The translations under genes were made by a program, and so were the position numbers. 64,000 bases of DNA from Nitrospirales bacterium (GTDB lineage Bacteria; Nitrospirota; Nitrospiria; Nitrospirales; UBA8639): positions 310,001 to 374,000 of the forward strand of contig JAJDBP010000017.1 in the NCBI GenBank assembly GCA_029261295.1, in the 5' to 3' direction. Below are positions 45,271-54,821 of this stretch, piece after piece (within the stretch, counting starts at the first letter, position 1; each line of letters begins with the position of its first letter). A model generated the notes under the pieces. It was given only the letters and a program-made list of their open reading frames with translations. It searched no databases and was not told the origin of the DNA.

Positions 45271-45756
45271 TCAGGTTCGGACCATAACAACTGCAACGAA
45301 GAGGATGGCTAATCCCAGAAGAAGAGTGAGGCGACCAATAATTGGGGAGATTCGGAGGAGAAGCTTTTCCCCAACAACCAATTCAGAAGTTGGCTTGTGT
45401 TTGAGCGTTCGTACTTTTGGGCCAATGAACCGATCATGGGCAAGGGACACTACGATAAGTAAAAGAACGAGGGTTAATTTGATAAGAACTGATGATGGCC
45501 ATTTCACAAATGGCTCAGAGACATTCACTACATTGGGAAGCAGAATAGTCCCTGTGAGGGCTAGAAAGAATAGGGCAATCCACACAAGCTTCCGAAACCG
45601 TCTTGCCTGACTCACAAATTCGCGTTGAGCAGTTGCCGGATTGGAGGACTTTTTTATGAGAGGTACTGCAACCAGGGAGAGAAACAGCATTCCTCCCACC
45701 CAAAAGGTCGCCGCGATCAAGTGAAGCCAAACGAGGATACTTTCGGTAAGAGCCAT
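45271..45756 (-). CDS. CopD-family membrane protein
   Basis: 161 residues with four transmembrane helices. The start VWLHLIAATFWVGGMLFLSLV matches the CopD/DUF2269-type signature (His in the first helix and a conserved WVGG). The link to copper is by family name only and unproven here. The 152-bp gap to the divergent LOG-family gene must carry both promoters. Confidence 0.75.
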   Translation of the reverse strand: MALTESILVWLHLIAATFWVGGMLFLSLVAVPLIKKSSNPATAQREFVSQARRFRKLVWIALFFLALTGTILLPNVVNVSEPFVKWPSSVLIKLTLVLLLIVVSLAHDRFIGPKVRTLKHKPTSELVVGEKLLLRISPIIGRLTLLLGLAILFVAVVMVRT

Positions 45757-45908
45757 CTTGCAGATTGTACCGAGGTTCGCCAGACTTCACTAGATCCACA
45801 ACCTGAAAAAAATAAGAACTTCCCTATTCCTTCTTGCCAGGAGTTCCCATTCCGAGATGAGATCTTTATAATCTTCTCACTCCCCTCTTTCACACTGTTG
45901 GTGTCTCA

Positions 45909-46739
45909 ATGTTCGATTCACCTCAATCCTCTTCCCCTGCCTACAAACGAGCTGACTCAGATTCTGAATTTCTACAACGCGATGAGTTGCGGGCAGCCAG
46001 GTTACAACTTGAATGGTTGAAGGCTGAACTCATTCATCAAGATGAGGGCATTGAATCAACCATCGTCGTCTTTGGAAGTGCCCGCCTAGTAGAGCCGAAT
46101 GCTGCTCAGGCTAAGTTAATCGAAGCTGAGCAAAATCTCGCTCAATCGCCCAATGATGCTGATAGACAACAGGCCGTCGTCATTGCCAAGAATCAATTGG
46201 CGTTAGCCCCTTATTATGATGAGGCACGAGAATTTAGTCGTCTCGTATCTTCTACCTGCCAATTAGATGGTCGCTGTGAATATGTGATTGTGACCGGGGG
46301 AGGTCCTGGTATTATGGAAGCCGGCAATCGAGGCGCCTCCGATGTGGGCGCGAAATCCATAGGCCTGAATATTAATTTGCCCTTTGAACAAGCGCCTAAT
46401 CCCTATATCACTCCAAGTCTGTGTTTCCAATTCCGTTATTTTGCCCTTCGGAAAATGCATTTTCTGTATCGGGCCAAGGCCCTGGTGGTCTTCCCCGGAG
46501 GTTTTGGCACCATGGATGAACTCTTTGAAACGCTGACCCTTCTCCAAACAGGGAAGGTTCAGGGCGTGTCTGTGATTTTAATTGGAAAAGATTATTGGGA
46601 AGACTTGATCAATTGGAAGAAATTTGTGGAGTTTGGATTAATTAGCCCCAAGGATTTGTCATTATTTAATTTTGCCGAAACGGCTACTGAAGCTTGGGAC
46701 ATTATTGTGAGAGAACATCAAGAAGGGACTGATGTATGA
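45909..46739 (+). CDS. LOG-family nucleotide 5'-monophosphate phosphoribohydrolase
   Basis: 276 residues with the TIGR00730/LOG Rossmann core. TGGGPGIMEA (129-138) and PGGFGTMDE (196-204) are the conserved active-site motifs of PGGxGTxxE type. LOG enzymes cleave the base from nucleoside monophosphates; the bacterial role is nucleotide turnover or, in some, cytokinin production. An N-terminal acidic/helical extension of about 50 residues is present. It overlaps the next gene by 4 bp (ATGA, 46736-46739), so the two are coupled. Confidence 0.85.
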   Translation: MFDSPQSSSPAYKRADSDSEFLQRDELRAARLQLEWLKAELIHQDEGIESTIVVFGSARLVEPNAAQAKLIEAEQNLAQSPNDADRQQAVVIAKNQLALAPYYDEAREFSRLVSSTCQLDGRCEYVIVTGGGPGIMEAGNRGASDVGAKSIGLNINLPFEQAPNPYITPSLCFQFRYFALRKMHFLYRAKALVVFPGGFGTMDELFETLTLLQTGKVQGVSVILIGKDYWEDLINWKKFVEFGLISPKDLSLFNFAETATEAWDIIVREHQEGTDV

Positions 46740-48133
46740 AACTATCCTTTCACGGAGCCGCCCGTTCCGTTACCGGTAGTCGGCATGTGGTTGATGCCGG
46801 GAAAACCCGCATCCTCCTCGATTGTGGTCTGTTTCAGGGCCGGCGGGATCTCGCCCGAGAACGGAATCAGCACTTAGGGTTCGATCCCAAATCGATAGAC
46901 CGCGTATGTCTTTCCCACGCGCACATTGATCATTCCGGCGCCCTTCCCATGCTCGCCAAAGGGGGATTTAGAGGGGCTGTTCATATGACCAGCGCTACTG
47001 CCGACCTCACTGAAATTCTCCTCGCCGACTCCGCCCGCATTCAAGAAAATGATTGTCGGTATGTCAATAAACTCGAACGTCGTCGTGGGCGAAAATGTGT
47101 AAGCCCAATCTATACAACTGATGATGCGCAAAAAATTGTCAAGCAATTTCAGGGAGGCAATTATACTCAGCCTGTTTCCCTTGCCACTAATGTGACGGCT
47201 AGATTTCATGATGCGGGCCATATTATTGGCTCATCCGCCATTTGGCTTCGGCATCGGAATCGGGGGAATTCAACATCTCTACTTTTTTCTGGAGATTTAG
47301 GTCGCGCCAATATGCCTATTCTTCGCGACCCGCATCCGCCTCCACCCTGTGATGTTCTCATTATTGAATCTACATATGGTGATCGCTTCCATAGTGAGGA
47401 AGAAGACCGCCGCAAGGATGTGGCGAAGGAACTCGTGCAACATGCCATTCAACACAAGAGTAAAATTATTGTCCCAGCCTTTTCCGTTGGTCGCACTCAA
47501 GATATCATTATGCGCATTAAAACATTGGTTCAAAATGGAGAAGTTAATCCCATTCCCATCTATATCGACTCCCCTCTCGCGCTAAGGGCCACTAAGGTCT
47601 TTCGCCAACACCCGGAATGTTATGACGAAGAAACCTATCGAACGTTTACCGCCAAAGGCGATATTTTTTCGGCTAAATACATCAAATTTATCTCGACTGC
47701 CAAAGACAGCAAATTATTAAATAGACGGAAGGGCCCCTGTGTGATTCTCTCAGCCTCAGGGATGTGTGAAGGTGGGCGAGTGGTGCATCATTTAAAACAT
47801 GCGATTGAAGACGAAGACAATGTGATTGTCATCGTAGGCTTTCAAGCCGAGCACACCCTTGGGCGAAAGCTCGTTGAAGAATGGGATACCGTGCCCATTT
47901 TTGGAGTACCAACCCGGCGACGAGCACAGGTGGTTCGACTTAATGGATTTTCAGCACATGCCGATCGTGGCGACTTGCTGGCCTATGTTCGGGCCATACA
48001 CCCTCATCCACAAAAGGTTTTTGTCGTGCATGGTGAAGAACGACAGTCCTTGGCCTTCGCCATGACATTACGCGATGAATTTCCACGCATGGAAGTGGAG
48101 GTTCCTAAACCGGATTCCACTCATGATATTTAG
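46736..48133 (+). CDS. beta-CASP/MBL-fold RNA-processing-type hydrolase
   Basis: 465 residues. The metallo-beta-lactamase motif HAHIDH (61-66) is complete, and FHDAGHIIGSSA (about 151-162), LLFSGDLGR and a C-terminal FSAHAD supply the remaining metal ligands. The beta-CASP insertion lies between (IVPAFSVGRTQDII and the ILSASGMCEGGRVVHHL segments). These features match CPSF-73/RNase J-like enzymes acting on RNA. Bacterial members of this length are often of unknown target. It is translationally coupled with the LOG gene. Confidence 0.88.
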   Translation: MKLSFHGAARSVTGSRHVVDAGKTRILLDCGLFQGRRDLARERNQHLGFDPKSIDRVCLSHAHIDHSGALPMLAKGGFRGAVHMTSATADLTEILLADSARIQENDCRYVNKLERRRGRKCVSPIYTTDDAQKIVKQFQGGNYTQPVSLATNVTARFHDAGHIIGSSAIWLRHRNRGNSTSLLFSGDLGRANMPILRDPHPPPPCDVLIIESTYGDRFHSEEEDRRKDVAKELVQHAIQHKSKIIVPAFSVGRTQDIIMRIKTLVQNGEVNPIPIYIDSPLALRATKVFRQHPECYDEETYRTFTAKGDIFSAKYIKFISTAKDSKLLNRRKGPCVILSASGMCEGGRVVHHLKHAIEDEDNVIVIVGFQAEHTLGRKLVEEWDTVPIFGVPTRRRAQVVRLNGFSAHADRGDLLAYVRAIHPHPQKVFVVHGEERQSLAFAMTLRDEFPRMEVEVPKPDSTHDI

Positions 48134-48242
48134 GAAGGGCTCTAAACCCCTGAAGTATTTCGCCAAAAACCTAAAGGCGACATGCCCTTTAGATGAAGGG
48201 GAGGAATACTGGAATGTTGAGAGGGGGTAAAAACAGTTCGAA

Positions 48243-48623
48243 TCATTCTAAATCTATCTGGTCGTCAACATTTTGGATGAATATCGCCCGACCAGCGTGA
48301 TTCACATAGGCATCAATCCAATCCCCCTTATGGGCTGGGCGGTCAATTTCCGTATTTTCATCAACGGGAACTCGGACCTCACTGAGGTTGCTCGTCAGAA
48401 CAACGTAAGCGGCCCCTTCAATATGATGAACTTGGCCTCGAACTTTGGTCACAATCCCATTCCTCATCGTTGGGTCTTCTTGTAACTGTTGATAGCCCTT
48501 CGTCCCTTCGACGATCCCTTGACCTAACGCGGCTTGATGTGATGTTGGCTCAGACATTGTATTGGCACAGCCAAAGATTCCTACCACACTCATGATGCTA
48601 ATAATTCCTTGAGACCACCTCAT
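48243..48623 (-). CDS. small lipoprotein with OB-like C-terminal domain
   Basis: 126 residues with a lipobox (VVGIFGCAN, Cys 19). The C-terminal half (GIVTKVRGQVHHIEG and VRVPVDENTEIDRPAHKGDWI) is a short beta-barrel-like stretch resembling small OB-type domains of unknown role. No family is securely assigned. It is convergent with the beta-CASP gene. Confidence 0.6.
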   Translation of the reverse strand: MRWSQGIISIMSVVGIFGCANTMSEPTSHQAALGQGIVEGTKGYQQLQEDPTMRNGIVTKVRGQVHHIEGAAYVVLTSNLSEVRVPVDENTEIDRPAHKGDWIDAYVNHAGRAIFIQNVDDQIDLE

Positions 48624-48980
48624 ACTTTGACTCCTTTTTTCGAGGGGATGAATGATCTCTTCATCCTATCATAATCCCAAGAGGTGTCCAGGAGAGCACA
48701 TGAGACACCTAGCTTTTCTTTGTTGAGGATCTTTCAAGCCTGTTTTCGAAATGAGAAAAATGACCTCTTCTCCCTTATCATTCGATTGACCTACTATGAA
48801 ATTTCTTTTACTCTCTCTTTACCTAAATTGAAACAACCTTTAAAATCTCCATTGAAGTCCCTACTGGGACTTTCCTCAAAGACTTGCATACAGCCCCCTC
48901 AGACACCCTAACAGAAGAAGACATCATTCCTTCTATCATGCGAACGTGTCATTCATTTCATTCTTACCAAGGAGGCTCAA
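48624..48980. other. intergenic region with a small hairpin
   Basis: 357 bp between the small lipoprotein and dodecin genes. A perfect hairpin AAGTCCC-TACT-GGGACTT occurs at 48855-48872, with a short T run, and could act as a terminator or leader element. No gene is seen. Confidence 0.4.
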
Positions 48981-49187
48981 ATGGCGACCATTGCCCGTGT
49001 CACAGAAATTATTGCGAGTTCACCCAAAAGTTTTGACGATGCGATGTCGGCAGGAATCAAACGGGCCAACAAGACCTTAAAGAATGTCTCTGGCGCCTGG
49101 GTCAAAGATCAATCCGTCAAAATTGAAAAGGGCAAAATTGTGCAATATCGTGTCACGATGAAACTTACCTTCATCTTGGCAAATTAG
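48981..49187 (+). CDS. dodecin
   Basis: 68 residues matching the dodecin family: VTEIIASSPKSFDDAM, then GIKRANKTLKNVSGAWVKDQSV, and the end KIVQYRVTMKLTFIL. Dodecins form 12-subunit shells that bind flavin or other small molecules. The clean AAGGAGG site and small size fit. PPK2 follows 71 bp further on the same strand. Confidence 0.93.
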   Translation: MATIARVTEIIASSPKSFDDAMSAGIKRANKTLKNVSGAWVKDQSVKIEKGKIVQYRVTMKLTFILAN

Positions 49188-49258
49188 GAATGATAAGAAG
49201 GAGGACATTGCGCTTTGATGTTCTCCTTCATCAGCGGATTCTTCCACACTAGGTAGTC

Positions 49259-50122
49259 ATGTTTGACGCCCTTCCTCATCCCTACTTAGTTCCTGCGGAT
49301 CATTCATTTCGGTCGGACCTCGCACCAACTAAACCTCCAAAATCCTCGCCTGGGAAAAAACTGTGCGAAAAGCATTTACAAAAATCCATCAAAGTCTTAG
49401 ATGATTTACAGCGCCGCCTTTATGCAGATGATCGGTTTTCCGTATTACTTATTTTCCAAGCCATGGATGCGGCGGGAAAAGACGGGACTATTCGCGCAGT
49501 GACTCAAGGGATCAATCCAGCTGGATGCCAGGTCTTCTCCTTCAAACAACCCTCACACCTAGAATTAGACCATGATTTTTTATGGCGCACGACCTGCCGT
49601 CTCCCAGAACGAGGCCGTATTGGGATTTTTAACAGAAGTTATTACGAAGAGGTTCTTGTTGTTCGCGTACATCCCGAATTCCTCAAGAGTCAGAAGCTCC
49701 CTATGCCCCTCGGCCCTCACATATGGGAAGAACGCTATGAATCCATTCGGAGTCACGAGCAACATCTTGCTCGCAATGGCACAATCATCTTAAAATTTTG
49801 GCTCAATGTGTCCAAAGAGGAACAACGCAAACGATTACTTTCTCGCTTAACGGAACCGGAAAAACATTGGAAATTTTCCAAAAAAGATTTGGAAGAACGG
49901 AAGCTATGGAAGCCTTACATGGCTGCCTATGATGCTGCGGTGAATGCCACTTCCCGACCTTGGGCTCCTTGGTATGTCATTCCTGCAGACAACAAGCCGT
50001 TCATGCGCATGTGCGTGGCAGGAATAATCACACAAACCCTTGAAAACCTTAACCTGAAATATCCCACCATTAGTAAGGCTCAAACTCAAACCTTCGGGAA
50101 ATTACGCAAACAACTTCAATAA
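49259..50122 (+). CDS. PPK2-family polyphosphate kinase
   Basis: 287 residues. The Walker A-like MDAAGKDG (69-76) and GIFNRSYYEEVLVVRVHPE (122-140, with the conserved Asn-Arg-Ser-Tyr-Tyr) match PPK2. HWKFSKKDLEER lies in the lid region. It transfers phosphate between polyphosphate and nucleotides (AMP, ADP or GDP). Which substrate class is favoured cannot be told from these motifs. There is a single PPK2 domain. It may be cotranscribed with dodecin. Confidence 0.9.
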   Translation: MFDALPHPYLVPADHSFRSDLAPTKPPKSSPGKKLCEKHLQKSIKVLDDLQRRLYADDRFSVLLIFQAMDAAGKDGTIRAVTQGINPAGCQVFSFKQPSHLELDHDFLWRTTCRLPERGRIGIFNRSYYEEVLVVRVHPEFLKSQKLPMPLGPHIWEERYESIRSHEQHLARNGTIILKFWLNVSKEEQRKRLLSRLTEPEKHWKFSKKDLEERKLWKPYMAAYDAAVNATSRPWAPWYVIPADNKPFMRMCVAGIITQTLENLNLKYPTISKAQTQTFGKLRKQLQ

Positions 50123-50229
50123 CGACGCAACTCGTTTGAGTCCCGGTATTGATACACATGCCATCTATCGTTCAAAGGTGAAATGAATGACTCCATTTTT
50201 TATGACTCATAAGGAAAGAACAAGATTCT

Positions 50230-51390
50230 ATGATTGACGGGTTTGGAAAAGAGATTCAAACAGTTTGGAACATTGGCGTCTTTGGGACGAACCTAGGCGA
50301 AATTTTTCAGGCTATGGGAATATTTCTCCTTTTCATTTTTGCTAGGCGAATTTTTTTCCGAACCACCATGAAATCCCTTAAGCGCTTAGCAAAAAAAACC
50401 CAAACCGATGTGGATGATCAAGTCATTGCGGCTCTTGAACACCCTCTAGAGTTTGCCTTTGTTGTAATTGGGCTCTATTTCGCCGGACAATTTGTGACAT
50501 TATCCGACACAGCGATTCACCTCCTGGCGCAATTGGTTCGATCCCTCATTGCGTTAACACTCTTCTGGGCCATTTATCGAGTGGTTGATCCCCTCTCCGC
50601 TTTATTCGACCGTGCGATTGGTTTATTCGGTAGTGAAAGTATGCACGAAACAGTAAAAGGCTTTTTCGTCAAGTTGGTCAAAGCCATTATTGTCTGCATG
50701 GGAATCGCCGCCATTTTTCAGGAATGGGGCTTTAATGTCGCAGCTGTTTTGGGAAGTTTAGGCCTTGTCGGCATGGCCGTCGCTCTTGGAGCTCAAGATT
50801 TTATCGCCAACATGTTTGCCGGGCTCACTATCTTCCTCGACCGTCTGTTTGAAAAAGGCAATTGGATTAAAACACCCGATGTCGAAGGTAATGTTGAGGC
50901 GATTGGGTTTCGTGCGACAAAAGTTCGCCAGTTCGATAAAGCGCTGGTCACCATTCCCAATTCCAAATTAGCCAGTGAAGCCCTTATTAATTTTTCCCGT
51001 ATGACTCAACGACGTATCTACTGGCGCATCGGGGTGGAATATCGAACCACTAAAGAACAACTTGGAGGCATTATCACAGACCTACGCGACTATCTTCACA
51101 GTAACCCGGATTTTGAAACAGATCCTGCCAAAGCAAAAACCTTTGTCTATTTAGATTCTTTTGGAGCCTCCAGCGTAGATATCCTTCTGTATTGCTTCAC
51201 AAAAACAACGGTTTGGGGAGAATGGCTGGCAGTCAAAGAACATTTGGCCTATAAAATCAAAGATATTGTGGAAGGACATGGCTCAGGCTTTGCCTTCCCT
51301 TCTACATCCTTGTACGTGGAAACACTTCCCTTTGGGACACCCGAACCATTCTCCTTGCCAAAATCGGACTCCCCTGCACCATCTCCTTAG
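50230..51390 (+). CDS. MscS-family small-conductance mechanosensitive channel
   Basis: 386 residues. N-terminal helices (about 20-150) precede the pore-lining helix GSLGLVGMAVALGAQDFIAN (about 175-200) and a cytoplasmic cage with the MscS beta domain (DRLFEKGNWIKTPDVEGNVE). The pore's Gly/Ala pattern is intact. Homologues release solutes on osmotic downshock. The C-terminus is Pro/Ser-rich. It stands between PPK2 and the radical-SAM gene. Confidence 0.9.
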   Translation: MIDGFGKEIQTVWNIGVFGTNLGEIFQAMGIFLLFIFARRIFFRTTMKSLKRLAKKTQTDVDDQVIAALEHPLEFAFVVIGLYFAGQFVTLSDTAIHLLAQLVRSLIALTLFWAIYRVVDPLSALFDRAIGLFGSESMHETVKGFFVKLVKAIIVCMGIAAIFQEWGFNVAAVLGSLGLVGMAVALGAQDFIANMFAGLTIFLDRLFEKGNWIKTPDVEGNVEAIGFRATKVRQFDKALVTIPNSKLASEALINFSRMTQRRIYWRIGVEYRTTKEQLGGIITDLRDYLHSNPDFETDPAKAKTFVYLDSFGASSVDILLYCFTKTTVWGEWLAVKEHLAYKIKDIVEGHGSGFAFPSTSLYVETLPFGTPEPFSLPKSDSPAPSP

Positions 51391-51518
51391 TCACTTCTAA
51401 GATTACATTTCTCTCATGCTGAATGGTATCCTAGCACTACCAATATCCGAATATTGACCCACTCATTTTTCTGACCTAGTATGGGCTTCAGATCTGTCTT
51501 TGACTTATCTTTTCCGCA

Positions 51519-53279
51519 ATGATGACTGCCACAAAAACTTTTCGTCTCGTTCTCATTAAACCGTCTCATTATGATGACGACGGGTACGTCATCCAATGGT
51601 TGCGGTCATCAATTCCCTCTAATACCTTAGCCGCACTTTATGGCTTAGTCCTGGACTGCGCGAAGCGGAAAGTTCTCGGGGAAAATGTTGAATTGGTCGT
51701 TGAGCCATACGATGAAACCAACACGGTCTTGCCAATAAAGAAAATCATTCAATCCATTAAAGAAGCTGGCAATGGGCTTGTGGGATTCGTGGGTGTGCAA
51801 ACCAATCAATTCCCTCATACCCTAGATTTGGCTGAGAGATTTTTAGATGCGGACATTCCTGTCGTCATTGGCGGCTTTCATGTCAGTGGGTGCCTCGCCA
51901 TGCTCCCAAGCGTCCCGCCGGACATCCAACAGGCTATGGATAAAGGGATCACACTCTATGCTGGAGAAGCGGAAGAACATCTTGCAACTCTCCTTCAAGA
52001 CGCCTATCAGCACACTCTCAAGCCTCTCTATAATCTGATGGATCAACTTCCCGCTTTACAGAACACTCCATCCCCCTTTCTTCCTTCTCATATCATCAAA
52101 AACACTCTTCGTCGGTTGTCGAGTTTCGATGCAGGGCGAGGCTGCCCTTTTCAATGTAGTTTTTGTACGATTATTAATGTGCAAGGCAGGAAATCTCGTT
52201 GGCGCTCAGCAGATGATATTGAAGCCCTTATTCGCGCGAACTTAACTCAAGGCATTCGACGTTTTTTTATTACCGACGATGACTTTGCTCGAAATAAGGA
52301 CTGGGAAACTATTTTAGATCGCTTCATCGCAATGCGTGAGGACGAGCATCTTCCAATCTCATTTACTATTCAAGTTGATACGCTCTGCCATAAAATCCCA
52401 CGGTTCATAGAAAAATGTGCGAGAGCGGGCTGTCGAAATGTGTTCATTGGCCTAGAAAACATTAATCCCGATTCATTGGTGGGGGCAAAAAAACGGCAGA
52501 ATAAAATTTGGGAATATCGAAAAATGGCGCAAATGTGGAAGGACTATGGCTGCACCACAGTCGCTGGCTACATTCTAGGATTTCCTGGAGATACACCGGA
52601 AACCATTGCTCGAGATATCGAAATTATTAAAAATGAGCTCCCGTTAGATTGCTTAGAGTTTTTCTGTCTCACCCCTCTACCAGGCTCAGAGGATCATAAG
52701 ATCCTTAACCAACAGGGCACATGGATGGAGCCTGATATGAATGCCTATGACTTAGAACATGTGACAGTCAGCCATCCCATCATGTCCAAGGAAACCTGGC
52801 AACAAGTTTACCAAGCAGCTTGGGAACAATATTACACCCCAGCACATGTGGAAACAGTCATTCGACGGGCAGCCGCAAAAGGCCAAAACATCAACAAGGT
52901 GACATCCTTTCTCACATGGTTTTACGGATGTACGACGATAGAAGGTGTTCATCCGTTGGAAGGTGGAATTTTCCGTCGTAAAATTCGAACGTTGCGACGT
53001 CCGACTCTACCACGAGAAAACCCGTTTTGGTTTTACCCAAAACGGGTTTTTGAGGTTCTTCAAACGGGGCTGAAATGGGGACTGCTTGTCTGGAAGTTTC
53101 AAGCAATTTTAAAGAGGGTTAAAGCTGACCCAAACAAAAGCACGTATACGGATCTCGCCTTGACTCCTGTACTCGAACAGGACGATGGAGATTTAGGGCT
53201 CATGCAAGTCTTTGCCAATCATATCCCTGTTTCTCAACTCACCCAACACCGTAAATCCAGCACAGCATCAGCTTTATAA
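51519..53279 (+). CDS. B12-binding-type radical SAM protein
   Basis: 586 residues. A cobalamin-binding-like Rossmann region (about 40-170) lacks the DxHxxG motif but keeps VIGGFHVSG. The radical SAM core holds the [4Fe-4S]-binding CxxxCxxC as C209, C213 and C216 (GRGCPFQCSFCTI). The domain DUF4070-like C-terminus (about 420-520) is typical of BchE/anaerobic-cyclase-like proteins. The reaction is unknown; tetrapyrrole or lipid modification is possible. A terminator-like inverted repeat (53017-53050) lies in the coding region about 230 bp before the stop. It is convergent with the next gene. Confidence 0.85.
   Translation: MMTATKTFRLVLIKPSHYDDDGYVIQWLRSSIPSNTLAALYGLVLDCAKRKVLGENVELVVEPYDETNTVLPIKKIIQSIKEAGNGLVGFVGVQTNQFPHTLDLAERFLDADIPVVIGGFHVSGCLAMLPSVPPDIQQAMDKGITLYAGEAEEHLATLLQDAYQHTLKPLYNLMDQLPALQNTPSPFLPSHIIKNTLRRLSSFDAGRGCPFQCSFCTIINVQGRKSRWRSADDIEALIRANLTQGIRRFFITDDDFARNKDWETILDRFIAMREDEHLPISFTIQVDTLCHKIPRFIEKCARAGCRNVFIGLENINPDSLVGAKKRQNKIWEYRKMAQMWKDYGCTTVAGYILGFPGDTPETIARDIEIIKNELPLDCLEFFCLTPLPGSEDHKILNQQGTWMEPDMNAYDLEHVTVSHPIMSKETWQQVYQAAWEQYYTPAHVETVIRRAAAKGQNINKVTSFLTWFYGCTTIEGVHPLEGGIFRRKIRTLRRPTLPRENPFWFYPKRVFEVLQTGLKWGLLVWKFQAILKRVKADPNKSTYTDLALTPVLEQDDGDLGLMQVFANHIPVSQLTQHRKSSTASAL
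53017..53050 (+). repeat. terminator-like perfect inverted repeat within the radical-SAM gene
   Basis: AAAACCCGTTTTGG (53017-53030) pairs perfectly with CCAAAACGGGTTTT (53037-53050), loop TTTTAC. It is followed by T and sits in codons for ENPFWFYPKRVFEV. The structure has stem plus T-tract geometry of an intrinsic terminator. Confidence 0.75.
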
Positions 53280-53307
53280 TACTCTCTTCTTTTTATACAA
53301 TATTCGT

Positions 53308-54009
53308 TCAGTAGTTTCTAACCGGGGCCTGATACGCCCAATCCTCTTTTCCTTCAACCACTGGCTTGAGATACAGTTCCACCCGTCGATTCACACTCCG
53401 CCCCTTCAATGAGACATTACTCGCAATAGGCTCTTGCTCTCCTCTTCCAATGACTAGAAGTCGTTCCTGTATAACTCCCTGATTACCTAACTGCCTGGAT
53501 ACCGCATCTGCCCGACGTTCAGACAGGCGCTGATTATAGTTGCTCGCACCCGTATCATCGGTGTGCCCAATCACATGAACCACCGTGCTATCGTATTGAC
53601 TTAAAATAGCTCCCACCTTAGCTAAGCTCTCCTGAAACCCTGGCTTGACGACAGCACTATTAACATCAAAGGTCGCTTCACTTCGCAGGTTAAGCTGAAG
53701 GGTATCATCTTCCAATCGCTTGACTTCAATGGCATGATCTTGCATTTCTTTGGCTAATTGAGCTTCGATTTCTCGCTGTTGACGATCCATGTAATAACCC
53801 ACTCCACCGCCGGTTAAGACGCCAATCGCACCACCTATAGCAGCGCCCCTCCCTCGATTCTTTTTATCAATGATTGCCCCAATCCCAGCACCAGCAGCCC
53901 CACCAATGACTGCACCTACTTTCGTCCGTCGATATTGATCATCTGCACAACCCCAAGTTCCCAGTAGGCCACAGAGCATGACCACCACAATCCCACCTTT
54001 TCCTGTCAT
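53308..54009 (-). CDS. OmpA-family lipoprotein with glycine zipper
   Basis: 233 residues. The lipobox LLGTWGCADD makes Cys 21 lipidated. A glycine-zipper segment (about 31-75, GGAAGAGIGAIIDKKNRGRG and GGAIGVLTGGGVGYYMD) resembles YmdF/Rick17kDa-type anchors. The C-terminal OmpA domain (about 110-225) has NQRLSERRADAVSRQL and TDDTGASNYN, which bind peptidoglycan. It links the outer membrane to the cell wall. Operon partners are not evident. Confidence 0.9.
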   Translation of the reverse strand: MTGKGGIVVVMLCGLLGTWGCADDQYRRTKVGAVIGGAAGAGIGAIIDKKNRGRGAAIGGAIGVLTGGGVGYYMDRQQREIEAQLAKEMQDHAIEVKRLEDDTLQLNLRSEATFDVNSAVVKPGFQESLAKVGAILSQYDSTVVHVIGHTDDTGASNYNQRLSERRADAVSRQLGNQGVIQERLLVIGRGEQEPIASNVSLKGRSVNRRVELYLKPVVEGKEDWAYQAPVRNY

Positions 54010-54221
54010 TCTTATTCCCCTTTCACTAAATTATTTATCAGACAGAAGACCTATCGACATTTTGTCCCTCATAATTTAGGAAAAGCACAAAGATAACAGC
54101 CATTTCACTGGTCCATGAAAATGAAAAAATTCCTGCAAGTGATGAGGAGAAAGGCTTAATAGCTTTCAAAAATGCAGGTGATTCTCAAGGAAGGGGCTTG
54201 TTGGATTGCGAAAGATTTCAC

Positions 54222-54821
54222 CTAACACGGGCCGGTGTTAAAGGCACAACTGGAAGACTGCTTAAGCTCTCGTAAAAATAAGGTTCTTTTGGAAAATGGC
54301 ATTTTATCAACAATATTTTGTAATTTCTTTGGACGTTGGGAAGGAGTAAATCGTAACAATCCAAACGTTTCCTCCCACTCATGCCGACGGTATTGGGGAA
54401 GCTCTTGAAATGCTTGCCATAGTGTTTTCTTCTCTCCTCCTATTTCTCTCTTTCTTCTTTTACTAATAAGAGATTCCCGAGGTTTTTTTAATTTCTTTAA
54501 TGGTTCCTCATACAGAGTGTTCAATTCTTGTTGCCGAAGGAGAAATTTTTTCCGTGCTTGCTCTATTGTTTCGAGTGCCTTCACACGCTCTTCAGGATTC
54601 ATTTTCGCCCAGCCTGGTGATTGCCGTAATCGATTTTCATAGTCTGCAAACGGTACGGCCTTCTCAGTTTTCCCCGATTTTACTTTCCGAGAATTTTCGG
54701 AAAAATAATCAGGCCCGCCACCTTGAGCCTCGCACTCACTAAGAGAAGTGGAAAACTCCAACACGTTAACGCAACCGAAAACAAGGCATAAGACCGCGCT
54801 GGAAATATTCGACCAATACAA
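54222..54821 (-). CDS. exported basic coiled-coil protein of unknown function
   Basis: 199 residues. A hydrophobic start (about 6-25) suggests a signal peptide. The rest is highly charged and helical, with YENRLRQSPGWAKMNPEERV, which resembles DUF3106-type periplasmic proteins, though I cannot be sure. Several Lys-rich segments (LKKLKKPRESLISKRRKRE) follow. Two Cys are near the C-terminus. Function unknown; no operon partner is clear. Confidence 0.5.
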   Translation of the reverse strand: MYWSNISSAVLCLVFGCVNVLEFSTSLSECEAQGGGPDYFSENSRKVKSGKTEKAVPFADYENRLRQSPGWAKMNPEERVKALETIEQARKKFLLRQQELNTLYEEPLKKLKKPRESLISKRRKREIGGEKKTLWQAFQELPQYRRHEWEETFGLLRFTPSQRPKKLQNIVDKMPFSKRTLFLRELKQSSSCAFNTGPC

